The position numbers and the translations under genes are program-made. DNA of 64,000 nucleotides from Marisa cornuarietis. Its lineage: Eukaryota; Mollusca; Gastropoda; Architaenioglossa; Ampullariidae. Where the stretch lies: positions 1,674,001 through 1,738,000 of the forward strand of contig SMMW01000619.1 of NCBI GenBank assembly GCA_004794655.1. The letters run 5' to 3'. How positions within the stretch are numbered: the first letter of the stretch is position 1; every line of letters starts with the position of its first letter. The notes beneath the pieces were generated by a model. That model was not told the DNA's origin. It saw only the letters and a program-made list of their open reading frames with translations, and searched no databases. Shown here one piece after another: positions 12,101-22,971 of the stretch.

Positions 12101-15100
12101 TGAGGTGTTGAGAGATTTTTTTTTTTTTTAAGCTGAGACAGCCTATTGTTTTACACAATACCTTAAAGGTATTTAATTTTTTTATAGAGAAAATGATGTC
12201 TTTCTTGTGATCCAGGATACCAACAAATGTGCTCGGCTGGCTGTAGGTAGTGCGCTGCAAGTGGTGGAATGTGTTCTGTCTGGTCAGGTGAGCAGTAATA
12301 ATAATGAATATTTCTGATGCACATATTCCCTTACTCCCCTTGATGATCTACAGCAGTGGTTTGCAAACTTTTTCAGACGCATACCACTTTCGAAAATTCC
12401 AATTGACCGAGTACCACCTCTAGACCCTACATACAGCCCCCGTAAAATATATATATATAATTTTTTTATTTTGGCGCATGGTGCTTGCGTACCACCCATC
12501 ATACCATCATACGGGTACCACAGTTTGAAAACTTCTGATCTATAGAATACACCAGTTCTTTGAACCCAGACACCATGCACTTCTGTCCAGCCAATTAGCT
12601 GCCAAAAAAATGTTTCATACATTCAACCATTAATAGCAATTTAAAGAAAAGAAAAAATGTCACTGTTGGGTCTGGTACCAGCTACTGAAAACCTTCACCA
12701 AGACAGGTCAGTTCAAGGAATCAGCAGTGGCCTACTTCTTATGAAAAACACTGCTGTGCTAAACTAATGAACCAAATATTGCCTTTGCAACTTCCAGCTG
12801 AGGACAGTAACATCCAAACCAACCAGACTCAAACCAACAAGCTGCAGATCTACCAGTCCTGCAAAAAGAGTTTGAGAGAGTATGCAGTCTTAAGGGAGAG
12901 AAATAACTTGGTGTTAATGTCCCAGCTGAACTGGTCAAGCAGAGTGGGGAAGAATACAACAAAGAAGACCCTTACTGCTCAGTGCCAGAGAATCTGGGAG
13001 CACAGAGAATGACCCACAGGATGAACACCAGCTCTAGTCATACTCTTTCCAAAGAAAGAAAACTAGTAAACAGTTCCAAAACTACAGCACTGTGAGTCTA
13101 ATCAGCCACCCAACCAAAGTGATTCTGAAAGTAATCAATAATCACATCGACATCAGTTTGGTCTTGCTTTGTGACCCAACCTGACAGATTGCCTTGGACA
13201 GAGGAAGGATCAGCTCAAAAACATAAAGGAATAAACATCATTCCAGACCTGCTCACCTCACCTCCACTCAAGACAGATCTCACAAGAGCTGCTGGCGAGT
13301 TGCTGCCTCTATCCAGCTATTTTCATTGATGACCAGTACCAGCAAAACTATTTGTCAACTGGTACAAGTCAAGGGATGAATTAATAAATGAGAAAAGTAA
13401 CAAGAATTCCAGTTTTACTGATTTTCAAGTATTTTCGAAATGTGACAAAAATGCATTTTACTTTTACTTCAGAAAGCTAGGAGTGTTGATGCTTCTTTTT
13501 TGGTTCTTCTGCTGTTTTTCTCATGTGCCCACATGCAAGCTTATGCTCTACTGTGCATTTTATTCTTGTTTTTTTAGGTGAATTATACTAAGTTTTTTTT
13601 AAACTGTTACCAAAAATAATACTTTGTTGCCATTAGTGTCATTGGCTTTAATCAGAGAACCTATTTGCTTCCAGGCACAGAGTGGTGTGGCAGTTGTGAG
13701 GTATGAAGTTAGCACTGTGTGTTGATGTCTGAGACATGGATCATTCATCAAAACAAATCATATTCTTATTTTTATTCTATTGTAAATTACAAATTTTTTT
13801 GTAATTATGCTTCATTATATGTTTCTGCTTTCTATTCTCTACTTTAAAAAAAACCAACCTATGTTAAAGTATAAATATGTGTGTGTGTGAGAGAGAGACA
13901 CATCATTGTTTTTCTGTACATTAAGCTTATTTTGTACAGACCGCCTGGACATCATGCTGAATATGACAAGGCTATGGGCTTCTGCTTCTTTAACAATGTT
14001 GCCATTGCTGCTGCATATGCAAAGAAGAAATTTGGACTCAACAGGTAAATCTTGCCAATAGGTTTGCCTTTATTTTTCCCTCTTCTGGATTTAGATGATC
14101 TGCCTAACATTTATTTGCAAAGTAAGGGAAGTGAGATGCTTGGTTTGAGTAGATTTGTAGGTTTGGGTAATCTGGTTGAAGAGAAAGCTTTCAGAAAAAA
14201 GTCATGAACCCTATCTGCGTTTGTTTAGCTTCATTTGTTCTGTGTTATGTGATGTATACTGGAATGTTTTAATCAGTTACCTTAGCCTGTTATAAAGAAA
14301 AATGTCGAGATGGCTAATCAGCATGCTGGATAAAAAGTGTTGTGTAAAATTATTTTGTCATTTTGAATTTTGAAGTGTTGTAAGTGTAACTATGTCAGTG
14401 GTGTCTTTGCAGAATTCTTATTGTTGACTGGGATGTTCATCATGGAAACGGCACTCAGAACTCCTTTTATGATGACAGAAGGTACAATGTTTCTTGCGCA
14501 ACTGTTATCAAAACATTTCATGGTCAGATATTGAACCAATAAATTAACAAATTATAGTTATTTGCCTTTAATGGTGAATTGGAATGATTTAGCCCTTAGT
14601 AGTTGGATTCACCATAAGAAAATAGAGAAAAACCTTTCGTGTCATTTTGCAGTGTACTTTACCTGTCACTGCATCGCTACGAGAATGCAAGATATTTCCC
14701 AGACAAAGAGGAAGCAGACTACACATATGTTGGAGGAAAGAATGCAGAAGGCTACAATGTCAACATTCCTTGGAATAAGGTGAAACATTATCTAGTTTTC
14801 CCTCTAAGGAATTTTTTTTGTTATTTTTATTATAACCTTGTGGAAGAGTTGTAGCTTTGAATTTTATAGCGGACATGAATCTGCTGAAGTCAATCATGCA
14901 GTGTATATTTCTGTGGCTTGTTAAAACCTCAGTGAATGTACTGTTTATGCTATAGAAAACACTGAAAAGGTGGCAAGGGGAGTTCTGACCTCTGCTTATA
15001 TACTGCTCATGTAACCTGCACTTTGCAGATGACATCAGTTTAATGGCAGGCACCAAAGACTTAATCGACAAACTGACAAATAGTGTGAATACACATTGAA

Positions 15101-18100
15101 TGGAGACCAGCTCTGACCAGCAAAGTCATGGTTAATGGCAATGACAAAGCAAAAATCTACATGAATGGAGGGGAACACATTTAAGCATTTGGAAACCACC
15201 CTTTCCAAACATTGCAACACTTTGACAGACCTCCGAGTTTACAACAGTAACAGCAGCATTTGCCAGACTTCACAGTATATGGCACAGCAGCCCATCAGGT
15301 TTACTACCTAGTACAAACTGAATATTCTTGTACTTTCATTCCTATTTTAGGGATGTGAGGCATGGAGTCAGCTTGCCAATACAGGGAGTATATAGGCATT
15401 AGACCAAGTGCCTGAGAAAGTTGCTCCTAAACATAAAGCAATGAACTGCTTATTCATGTGAGACCTGCTCACCACTGCTCTAGAAAGGCCTAAATGGCAA
15501 GCTTTGTCAGCTGCTGTATGTGTCCGTTTGTTCCTCCCAATGACCAGCCCCAGCAGACCAGGATAACTGCTCGTCACTTGAAGCCAGTCAGGAGATGAAT
15601 AAATGACAGTTCACAGGGTTAACTGCTTACAAATCTGGTTAAAAAGTAAAAAGTTGTTGGTCTTCCCTTTGCGCACCTGCCATGCATAAATATCGAGCTT
15701 TTATTTTGATTATTTATTTATTTATTTATTTGTTACTTGTGTGTTAGTCGCATGCCCGTGCATGCCTATGTACACCTGTACATTTTGCTCACGTCAGCTT
15801 GTGAACTTTCAGGAGAGAATGGGCAATGCTGAATACATGGCTGCATTCCAGCGGATTGTGATGCCCATAGCCTACCAGGTATGTTCTCTATTGTTCGATT
15901 CCTAAACATCTGGTGGCAGTCTAGTATCTAAATCTGTTGTTGCTGTTAACTGTCTTTTCCACTCGAGTAATGATGTCTATTATTACTGCTTACAAAGCTG
16001 GCTTAATATGTTTACAGAGCTTACATAAAGATGATGCAATTGAAAATTGTGCCTTCATCTAGGATCCTAGCAGCTTGTCAAGAAACTAATGAACTTTTCA
16101 TCCCCGTCTAAAATGATGAAACTTCAAAGTGAAGAGAAGTTAATTTTCGTACATTTGTACTTGATATGGCTTCATGATTTTGTCATTTTGTCAGTTTGCA
16201 CCTGAGCTTATTCTCGTGTCTGCTGGGTTTGATGCTGCACATGGAGACCCGCTGGTATGGCATACATTCAGTCATTCATTCAATATTTGTAGAAAATACT
16301 TCTTTTGTTTTGGTTAAAGTAGTTTAGTTGGACATGCATTTTCAGTGGCGTAGGAAAATGCTTGGCTATGGGTGGGGGTAGGGAGCAGGGGGCAAACTCC
16401 ATGCTGACAGTGAACAACCTTCGCACTCCCACATCATGAAAAAAGGAGGTGGTGCATGAATGTAGCCATCCACACGCACACACATGCATGTGTACATAGC
16501 GGTACCTATGCTGGTTTCAATGCTAAACGACAGCAACATTTAACAAAAAACAAAACACATCGAAGAATGATTCATCTAGTTAATCACAATCACAAAAAAT
16601 TATGTAATATTTAGAATATGATAAACTTTATAATCATATTGATCATATTCAAAGTTTGCAAGTCAATGTTCCCCCCCAAAAAAACCCTCTGTCTTCTTTG
16701 ATTAATGCCTTTGTTTTGTCGTAAAATAGTGTTTCCTTTTCCTTTCTTTAGATCTCTGCATGTGGCATCTGCCTTGCCGTGATGTAAAACACCAAACCCC
16801 CACCCTCCTTTCTTTAGATTGAGGGATAGATGTTAAAAAAAAAGCATTATTCTGTTATTGCTTATTCTGTTAATCCCATAAGTAAAGATTTGTCATTTCT
16901 CTCTCTCTCTCTCAGCTCCTTTACCTAATTTGTTCTTTGTGAAGAATCTCATCTTAAGCATCAGGCTGAGAGGAAACGGGGAAGGGCAAAAAGATATTCT
17001 TGCCTGCTCAGTATCTTTTTTGAAAGGGCAGCTGCCCCCCTTGTGTTCCTGATTCCTACATCACTGATTTTATGCATATTTTGCACAGCTGCTTTTCTAC
17101 TGGTTAACAAATCCCCAAAAAGAATAATTATAATAATAGTAAATAATAATAATATTACCCACAGTTGCCCTTTTATTAAAGTTGTATTGCAGTTTTTCCT
17201 CTGTTAGGTAAAAAGTTTTTTTGTTGTATATATATATATCATGTTTTCATGTATTTACAAAATTGTGTGTGCCTTATGTCAATAGGGTGGGTACCATGTC
17301 ATGCCTGAGTGCTATGGACAGATGACCCATATGCTGAAAGGATTGGCCAATGGCAGGATCATTCTTGTTTTAGAGGTAGTATGCATATGAGAGAAAGAGA
17401 GAGAAAGTTGTGAAGACAGAGGGGAGCTTGCAATTGGTCTTGCTTTTTATTATCTTCATGTGAATTAAGTAACTATTATATTATCAATCTTTCTGCAATT
17501 TTAAAGAATTATTCTACAAAAGAACTTAAGCTTTTGTACTTTCAAACCTGTCAATGTGACGTCTCACTGGTTGACACACACCTGGTCATGAGAGTAAAAT
17601 GAAGCATACTTTCTCAAAGAGATGTATATTTTATTAGGGTGGCTACAATCTTCAAGCTACAGCTGAATCCATGGCAACATGCACATCTGTGTTGCTAGGA
17701 GATCCGTGTCCACCATTAGAGTTTGAGGAACCCAACAGCAGGTTAGCAAATCTCATATAGTTTATGCAATGCCTCATTTTATTGCTCACTTTTTTTCTTT
17801 CATATCCTAATCATGTATCCCAATTATGCGAAATATTTGCAGACGACACCAAAATACATGCACACCACCAACTGATTGAGCCACTTGGTTCCTTCCTACA
17901 GCTGAGCGCTGACAAGCTTCAGGCTTGGACGGAATCAAACCACATGTCGCTCAACCCCCCAGAAAACTGAGGTCATGCTCTTAACAACTAGTCAGAAAAG
18001 ACAAAACCTAGCTACCCCATTTCCAAGTATCCAAATTGACAATCAATAAAAACTTGTGGGTGTTACCATCAACAGTAACTTATTGTGGTCCCAACACATC

Positions 18101-21100
18101 TCCGCCACAAGCAAAAGTATCTCCAAAAAAGACTACCAGCTGTCCAGAATTAAACATTTCCTAGACCGTCACACAAGAAAACTCTTATATACAATGGCCC
18201 AACGGTTAGCACCTGTCACCAATATGATGAAGTTTGACTGTCCTTAGTTCAGTTCTCGTCTCTGGCACGCTGTTCTTTCTCTGCATGTGGCATCTGTTCA
18301 CAGGCCTGGCAGCCTTGCTGTGATATAGCCTTAGTTGCTGACTTGGCGCAAAACACCAATCCCTCCTCTTTTATACAACCCACATTCAATCATTGACTAC
18401 GCCACCACCCTCTGGGACTCCACTAGTGGAGCTTCCATGAAGCCTTTAGCAAGTGTTCAGATAAAAGCAATTAAAACAGTTTTACTAAAACTGAAAATAC
18501 AACCTAATGACTTCACCTCTCTGGTAGTACTTCCTCTAAAAACCAATCTGAAAGTCAATAAATGAATCTTTACTTACAAAATACTAAAGGGTAAACTGTC
18601 CCCCAGCCTCTTTTTGCTATTTTCATACAATTGTACTAGAACTTCTCCAAAACTTAATATTCCAATCCCCAGAATAGACCTTTTTAAATCAAGTTTAAAA
18701 TACTCAGGGAGCGTGCTGTGGAGTAGCCTCCCTCTCCATCTTAAGCAATTAAACTTGCTGAACTGCTTTCGAGGCCATTTACCAAAATACTTGTAGGACC
18801 ATTTTGTACATTGTTACCTTCCAATTTTCTTTGATATCTTACCTTATGTTTACTACTAACTATTCTTTCAGAACCTAATTACTTTAATTACGAAGCTTAT
18901 TCTTTCCATGTAAAGGGTGAGGGCTAAATGAAGAAAAGCATTTTATTTTGCTTACTTTACCTCTTGTAAAAAGAATTGTCACTGTCTTTGCTTTAAGGCT
19001 TGTTTTTATGTCATTGAGGATAAATCACCACATAAAAAAGTCAGGGTCATCCCCTAACCTTTTATTTTAAAGTTCATTTGGGGAGTGAGGTGGTAAAGAT
19101 CACACTTTTCTAGGGTCCACCGTTTTTGTGAGGGCGGTGCTCATCTCCTCTTCTCCATCACTGCTTTACCTTTGCCCAACCCTCTGTGAAGTCAAATACC
19201 CATTCCCAACAGCTGGGTTGACTTGGGGAAAGCTTGCACCACAGGGATATCAAACTGGCATACCTTTGGGTCCAGACACCAGTACCTCAACCACTCAGCT
19301 TTCTGCTTCCCTCAGTCAGTTGACTTCTGTCTTTCTGTTGTCATGTTTGAGCTGATATTGTCTTCTTCTAGTGCTTTATTATCATGTTGTGTGTATCGTA
19401 TTCTGCATTTTTTTCTTGGCTCCATGGGATTATTTTAACAGTCTCCACTGTTATCTATCCATTTTAAAAGTGTCACATTCTTGAGGAAGTCTGGAAAACA
19501 GTAGTAAATTTCACCAGAAATGACTGTAATATGAATTTAAAAAAAAACTATTTGATCTTCATTTTAATGCCCTGCTATCACTGATAAAACTGAAAATTAC
19601 TAATAGGACAGAATTTTCATCCTGTGTAGGTCATCTTACTGAAATTTCTATAAAACGGCTACCATTTTCTAAGATTAACAAAAAAAAAAATTCTTGTTTA
19701 CAATCTTGGTAATCTTGGTTATTGCATGACATACAAAAAATTGAATATGCCATAGGGCATCTGAGCTGTTACATCGTTTTGGTGTACAAGCTCTCTCAAC
19801 TTTTCGTTTTGTCTGTGTATGTTAAAGTACAAGATCGTATTCTTGTAGAGAAATTCAGCATTTTTCATAAACAAACTCCACAGCTACATTCAAGCTCTCT
19901 CTGAAAACATATCTGTTCACCAAGTACTATCCCTGAATTACTATTCTTAACTCCCTGTCAATACTTTCTGTCATGCTAGCCATCATGTAATGACTCCATC
20001 TAACCCTGTTTACAGTACTTATATCCCTTTATACCTTCATCCATTGCTTTATCTTCTACTCTTGTACCTCATCTTTATGTTGTTCAGTGTGTCTGTACGT
20101 ATCTGACCATCCACTGGCTGTTATCTTTCATTTATCATTATTGGTCTGCGCAGAGAGTGCGATCTATCTTGGTTGTGATGCTACGCATTATAAATATTAT
20201 TATTATTATAATCTTTAGTTCAAATGTGTTGCCATGATTTGTTGGCTTGTTGCTGATCTGAGCAACAGAAAATTAATGGCAATATTTTTCTCTCAAATGT
20301 TAGAAACCTGTTCGTTTCTCTTAATTGTCTCTTTATGGAGATTGTTGGCAAATACTTAGAAGAAAGCTGTGAGTTCTTTGCCTACATGTAATATTTCATG
20401 CCATGCTGAAAATAATATTCACCAGATGTTATAGAATATAGATATTTTCTTTTTGTGAACTAGCCTGTAATAATCTATAAAAGATTTGTTACTTATGGAC
20501 CTTCTGTACATGCAGAGCTGCACCATATAATCACATGCACACACACACACATACAGCACTTTGATTTCATAAATGTGACAACACACCCACAAGTTCACAT
20601 TTAATGATGCTTTTTGCAGTGCCTTAAAGACTATACAGCAAGTGGTGGAGACCCAAAAGGGCTACTGGACAGCCTTGAAGGCAGCAGGTACACATGTCAA
20701 ATTTCTTGTTTTTGCCCGTCCAGAGATACATTTAACATTGTGAATTTTACATTTGTCCACATATTCCTTGGTCCATAAGATAAGCATCTCAATAGTTTTT
20801 TGCCATTCTGTCAGATATCTTTTATTAGAGTGATAAGGTGTGTGTAGGTTCAGCTGGGATGAAGTTGTTTACAACATTCACCTGGAATCAAGGAATAAGC
20901 AGGATTCCATAAGTTGCTTTGTGGATTAAATTGTAAGTTAAAGGTCCCTGTAGGTTTCCAGTGAATAACTAACCCTGAGTTGACCTTATCTCTGCTTGTA
21001 ACAATGAGTCCTGGTGTTGAAAATGAAGATCTGTATTGTCCCCACTCTGTTGACAAAGAAAAATAAAACTGTCCTTAACTTCTGTGTGTGAATGTGTATG

Positions 21101-22967
21101 GAACATTAACTTACAAGGTTTGTAAGAACGTGTGATTAGAAAAATGTAAATTACCTATCTTACAAATGTAATTTAGTGAGAGCGTGAGAGGTTGAGAGTC
21201 ATAAGGTGTTTGGGTATTTTCCAGTAGAATTCTGGAACCCCTTCTTACCCATCTCTCTAACCAAGGCTACATTCCAACACACCATCACTCACACCCACTC
21301 ACCAAGCACATGAGCTTATATGCGTAGAGGCGAGGAGGTGGATTGGAGGTAGACTTGCACAGGAACGACAGTTGAAGGGTTGGCTGTGGAAGGGGGGAGT
21401 GTACATGTACTCAGCTCAAAACCAGGCCTATTGTTTGCTGGGGTGTGTTTGGCCAGCCCAAGATGCCTTTCCGTCTTTGTAAGCATGCCTGGCACAACCG
21501 GCACGCAACTAACACATCGGGGACTGGGTCGAGCTAGGGGAGGATTTGGGGGGAAGGTGGCTCAAAGAACACCGTGTCCCTGTGGCAGTGTTTCTAGTTC
21601 CTCCAAATTCGATGCCTGTCTTGTTCACCCCGATTCTCCTCCCATCTCCAACGTCACAGCGCGCGTCCTTTGCGTGCAGCTGCCGCCCACGTGACTGACC
21701 CTTTGTTCTTTTTTTCTTCACGTCGGCGCGTGCCCTTCCATCAATCGACATTTTCCTCCGGTGCCTTTGATTGCACGGGGAGGAGGGGGCAGTAAATTAC
21801 ACGAGCTTTCTTTAGTTTGCAAACGCGTTTTATTTCGGGCCTAACGGGAACATCTCTCGGATTCTTTCAGCCCATGAGTATTAGCGCGCACACACGTGTG
21901 TGTGTTTTTAGTGGGGTGGAAAAGTGCATGTAGGGGTACAGTTGGTGGTTTTCATACGTAGGTCAGCTTGAGTGGTTGACAGGAGGCAGCTTAGGATGTC
22001 TTTATTAAGAAGGGCGCGGGTAGACTGTCAGTGGTAATTACAAGCAGGTGTCTTGGTCAGCTGCCTCTCAAATCCCGCTGAAAACTTCTTGATGGTCCGA
22101 TTAGACTAAAGTAACCGTAGAGTACATGTACAGCAAATAAAGTATGAGAAACAAGGGGCCGTTGAAGATCACATGAAGGTTCAGGACTCTCATATGTGCA
22201 TAAAGTCTTTAACGGTAAGAGGACATCTTTCGGGAGGGAAGGGGTACCAGACTGTTCCCCGGTTATGAAGCAACGGTACATGAGTAGCCCAGGCGAGTAT
22301 GCGAGTATGCCGTCTGTAGCCAGAACTGTCCACCGTATGCAAGGTGGTTCGGTGGTGCAGCGGTCAGTGCCTGTCACCAATATAGTGAGGACTGGCAGCT
22401 TTTAGTTCAGATCTTGTCTCGGGCACGTTGTTCTTTCTCTGCATGTGACATCTGTTTACAGGGCTGGCTGCTTTGCCGTGATATAGCCTTAGCTGCTGGC
22501 TCGGCATAAACACCAATCCACCCTCCCCCAACATGATCACAGCCGCCTTCATAGGCCTTACTCCCAATTAAAGGACCCTTCAAGATTTCTGGTCCAACCT
22601 TTAACCCTGAGGTCACGTTATTTATTTCATGACTACCAGTCCTGGTGTGTAGCATCAACATCTGTCCGGTATTGTCCCTAGAATGCTGACCAAATGATTA
22701 ATTCTAACCTTTTTTCCGTTACTAGCTTAATAGCGGTGCTTTATTAACCGTTTCCCCAAAAAGCGACGATGTGTGGGTGGATAGAAGTGAATGGGTGTGG
22801 CATGAGGAGAGGGAGGGTAAAGCCAGAAATAGTCTAGTGAGGGGGTATCTTGTAAACATGCTGCTGAATGTCTGGGTTGCAGTGAAGATTCCGGACGTGC
22901 CGCCATCTTCTCTACCCTTTGGAGACAACTCTGCCAGCCAGACAGTGTCGCCACCTACAGCCCCGCA
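128..22967 (+). CDS. HDAC6: HDAC6-like class IIb tandem-domain lysine deacetylase, 26 exons traced, 5' end and probably 3' end missing
   Basis: Zn-dependent lysine deacetylase; the family acts mainly in the cytoplasm on tubulin and other proteins. Exons read by joining frame-compatible AG/GT borders: 128-182, 1146-1171, 2262-2363, 3016-3084, 3638-3764, 4335-4400, 4897-4956, 5440-5529, 6759-6865, 7665-7790, 8464-8616, 9176-9229, 10147-10234, 10992-11032, 11654-11756, 12216-12287, 13675-13700, 13940-14044, 14413-14481, 14653-14779, 15813-15878, 16195-16254, 17286-17375, 17638-17741, 20620-20687, 22883-22967. The reading frame stays open across every junction. Both domains keep [15 protein letters not shown], the SxGxDAA zinc-ligand motif and LEGGY. 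Introns after 5529 and 11756 use GC donors. Exon 15 could also start at 11633, but 11654 restores the family motif VHSKEY, so I chose it. The first exon here begins in mid-domain (phase 2), so the start codon lies upstream of the window. HDAC10 is the main alternative name; an intact second domain favours HDAC6. Confidence 0.93.
385..624. mobile_element. TTAA-flanked piggyBac-like MITE, copy 1
   Basis: Bounded by TTAA at both ends (TTAACCCTCTTGACGCG on the left, GCGCTGAAATGGTTAA on the right), with weak terminal inverted repeats. It shares most of its interior with the element at 1505-1760, including the segment around CTATGTTTAAAAGAATGGGC and a small hairpin (GCTCGTGAAGCACGAGC). It lies in HDAC intron 1. 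TTAA targets and CCC/GGG ends are typical of piggyBac elements. No transposase is encoded, so it would depend on one elsewhere. Confidence 0.65.
1505..1760. mobile_element. TTAA-flanked piggyBac-like MITE, copy 2
   Basis: Second copy of the 385-624 element, with better-kept ends: TTAACCCGCTTAGACC on the left and GGAGTCAGCGGGTTAA on the right, which are inverted repeats of each other. The interior aligns by eye with copy 1 over about 200 bp, with scattered changes and a small insertion. It lies in HDAC intron 2. Confidence 0.7.
3100..3345 (+). mobile_element. tRNA-derived SINE in HDAC intron 4
   Basis: The left part contains an A-box-like sequence (TAGTGCAGCGGTTAAAGTAC). It is followed by about 200 bp with an A-rich run (3238-3249) and no open frame. 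It begins just downstream of exon 4. The type is inferred from the promoter-like sequence only; the right end is uncertain. Confidence 0.45.
6053..6337 (-). mobile_element. LINE fragment (family A), C-terminal end of ORF2 and 3' UTR
   Basis: The reverse complement matches the end of the family A copy at 58,928-59,225: the same [19 protein letters not shown] segment, the CTGTACAGGACCTGCTGACT stretch and the GGCACCTG tail. About 40 bp present in the other copy are missing, so it is truncated and dead. It lies in HDAC intron 8. Confidence 0.8.
6345..6525 (-). mobile_element. tRNA-derived SINE with a conserved 3' domain
   Basis: The reverse complement starts GAGCCACGATAGTGTAGTGG (A-box region), then has a B-box-like GGGTTCAGATCTTG and a central part reading GGGTTTTCTCTGGGTACTCC. 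That central block resembles a domain seen in many marine invertebrate SINEs. It abuts the LINE fragment at 6053-6337, so the two may have moved together or inserted at the same place. Confidence 0.65.
7002..7211. mobile_element. TTAA-bounded short element, possible third piggyBac-like MITE
   Basis: TTAACCCTC at the left and GAGGGTTAA at the right form a perfect 9-bp inverted repeat around about 190 bp of AT-rich DNA. The interior is unlike the 385/1505 pair, so it would be a different family. It lies in HDAC intron 9. Confidence 0.5.
9629..9962. repeat. Degenerate minisatellite of about 31 bp in HDAC intron 12
   Basis: About ten diverged units built on TTCATAAAGAACAGTCCTGT followed by an ATCTATACTG-like end. 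Spacing varies by a few bases, with single-base changes throughout, so the array is old. Confidence 0.75.
11412..11604. mobile_element. Short inverted-repeat element (MITE) just upstream of HDAC exon 15
   Basis: TAGAGAGTTTGAGAT at the left and ATCTCAAACTCTCTA at the right form a perfect 15-bp terminal inverted repeat around about 160 bp, which is richer in GC than the intron. Flanks read ATAA and ATAT, so any target duplication is 2-3 bp. It ends 49 bp before the acceptor of exon 15. Confidence 0.7.
12345..12544. mobile_element. hAT-like MITE with 8-bp target duplication in HDAC intron 16
   Basis: GATCTACA (12345-12352) and GATCTATA (12537-12544) look like an 8-bp target duplication with one mismatch. 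The ends inside them, CAGTGGTTTGCAAACTTTTT and the complement of CAGTTTGAAAACTTCTG, are imperfect inverted repeats. CAG-type ends with 8-bp duplications are typical of hAT elements. Confidence 0.65.
12690..13395 (+). mobile_element. LINE fragment (family A), internally deleted
   Basis: Translation across several frames gives broken reverse-transcriptase text, for example [19 protein letters not shown], a signature of the N-terminal RT region in this LINE type. Near 13,280 it jumps to the 3' end ([18 protein letters not shown]), ending in GGATGAATTAATAAATGAG. Stops and frameshifts are frequent. Confidence 0.65.
14985..15605 (+). mobile_element. LINE fragment (family A), RT active-site region to 3' end
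   Basis: Contains [15 protein letters not shown] (RT catalytic FADD box), then the degenerate equivalent of VMVNGNDKA and a 3' end closing GGAGATGAATAAATGA, close to the end of the 12.7-kb copy. Multiple frameshifts. It lies in HDAC intron 20. Confidence 0.75.
16343..17066. mobile_element. hAT-like non-autonomous element in HDAC intron 22
   Basis: The left end CAGTGGCGTAGGAA is matched by an inverted right end (TTCCTACATCACTG, with two mismatches). The interior has no transposase frame. It includes a CT microsatellite and, at 16,752-16,800, a short piece of the SINE family found at 18.2, 22.3 and 27.5 kb. I could not confirm an 8-bp target duplication. Confidence 0.5.
17790..18800 (+). mobile_element. 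LINE fragment (CR1/L2-like), reverse transcriptase C-terminal half, interrupted by a SINE
   Basis: Conceptual pieces include [13 protein letters not shown] (RT active site), [50 protein letters not shown] and [17 protein letters not shown]. This is the usual C-terminal order of CR1/L2-type LINEs, in several frames with stops. The frame is broken at about 18,195 by a SINE and resumes at about 18,370. It starts about 50 bp after HDAC exon 24. Confidence 0.8.
18192..18368 (+). mobile_element. tRNA-derived SINE nested in a LINE
   Basis: Shares long stretches (CACCAATATGATGAAG-like, CTGTTCTTTCTCTGCATGTG, GTGATATAGCCTTAG, AACACCAATCCCTCC) with copies at 22,340 and 27,480. It separates LINE text that reads on either side (KLLYTMA / IIDYATT), so it inserted after the LINE. 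Confidence 0.8.
19090..19320 (-). mobile_element. Probable tRNA-derived SINE
   Basis: The reverse complement contains GCTGAGTGGTTGAGGTACTG (A-box-like) and, about 40 bp later, GGTATGCCAGTTTGATATCC (B-box-like). No frame continues through it. Its outer end is not defined. Confidence 0.5.
19865..20215 (+). mobile_element. LINE 3' end with ATT-repeat tail
   Basis: Begins with [15 protein letters not shown] then a stop, the typical C-terminus of CR1/L2-type ORF2. A 3' UTR follows, ending GCATTATAAATATTATTATT, which is a microsatellite tail of the kind these LINEs use. It is separate from the 17.8-kb fragment. Confidence 0.7.
20700..22339. other. HDAC intron 25, no recognisable gene
   Basis: The first 600 bp are AT-rich. 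From about 21,300 to 21,900 the sequence is richer in GC and CpG (for example CGTCGGCGCGTG at 21,720), with only short overlapping frames on both strands that carry no known domain. Confidence 0.5.
22340..22535 (+). mobile_element. tRNA-derived SINE, best-kept copy of the 18.2-kb family
   Basis: Opens GGTGGTTCGGTGGTGCAGCG then GTCAGTGCCTGTCACC (A-box region), with TTAGTTCAGATCTTGTCTCG in the B-box position. It continues into the shared body CTCTGCATGTGACATCTG and ends AACACCAATCCACCC. It lies in HDAC intron 25. Confidence 0.8.
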
Positions 22968-22971
22968 GTGA
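22883..22971 (+). other. HDAC6: Tail exon 26 of the HDAC6-like gene: stop codon or splice donor
   Basis: An acceptor (gggttgcag) in the right phase turns the last base of exon 25 into a Val codon and gives [12 protein letters not shown] followed by a Pro/Ser/Thr-rich stretch ending SPPTAPQ. The join resembles the corresponding stretch of vertebrate HDAC6 just after DAC2 (VMKVEDREGPSS), which supports the exon. At the end two readings compete: a perfect GTGAGT donor at 22968, or read-through to an in-frame TGA at 22969-22971. If the donor is used, a ubiquitin-binding zinc finger may follow beyond a long intron; if not, the protein ends here without one. I could not find the Cys/His pattern of that finger on the + strand downstream. 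Confidence 0.65.

Larger units (their letters stand above)
8464..20687 (+). other. HDAC6: Interdomain linker (exon 11) and DAC2, the second deacetylase domain (exons 12-25)
   Basis: Exon 11 encodes a 51-residue linker ([12 protein letters not shown]...) with no recognised motif. Without its donor at 8617 it would run into a TAA, so splicing is needed to reach DAC2. DAC2 opens with [14 protein letters not shown] and [10 protein letters not shown], then [105 protein letters not shown] and [13 protein letters not shown]. Zinc ligands, His dyad and catalytic Tyr are intact, and the gatekeeper is the usual Leu (GDPLGG). This matches the tubulin-deacetylase type of HDAC6 and not the degenerate second half of HDAC10. 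The domain closes with the helix around [11 protein letters not shown] in exon 25. Confidence 0.93.
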
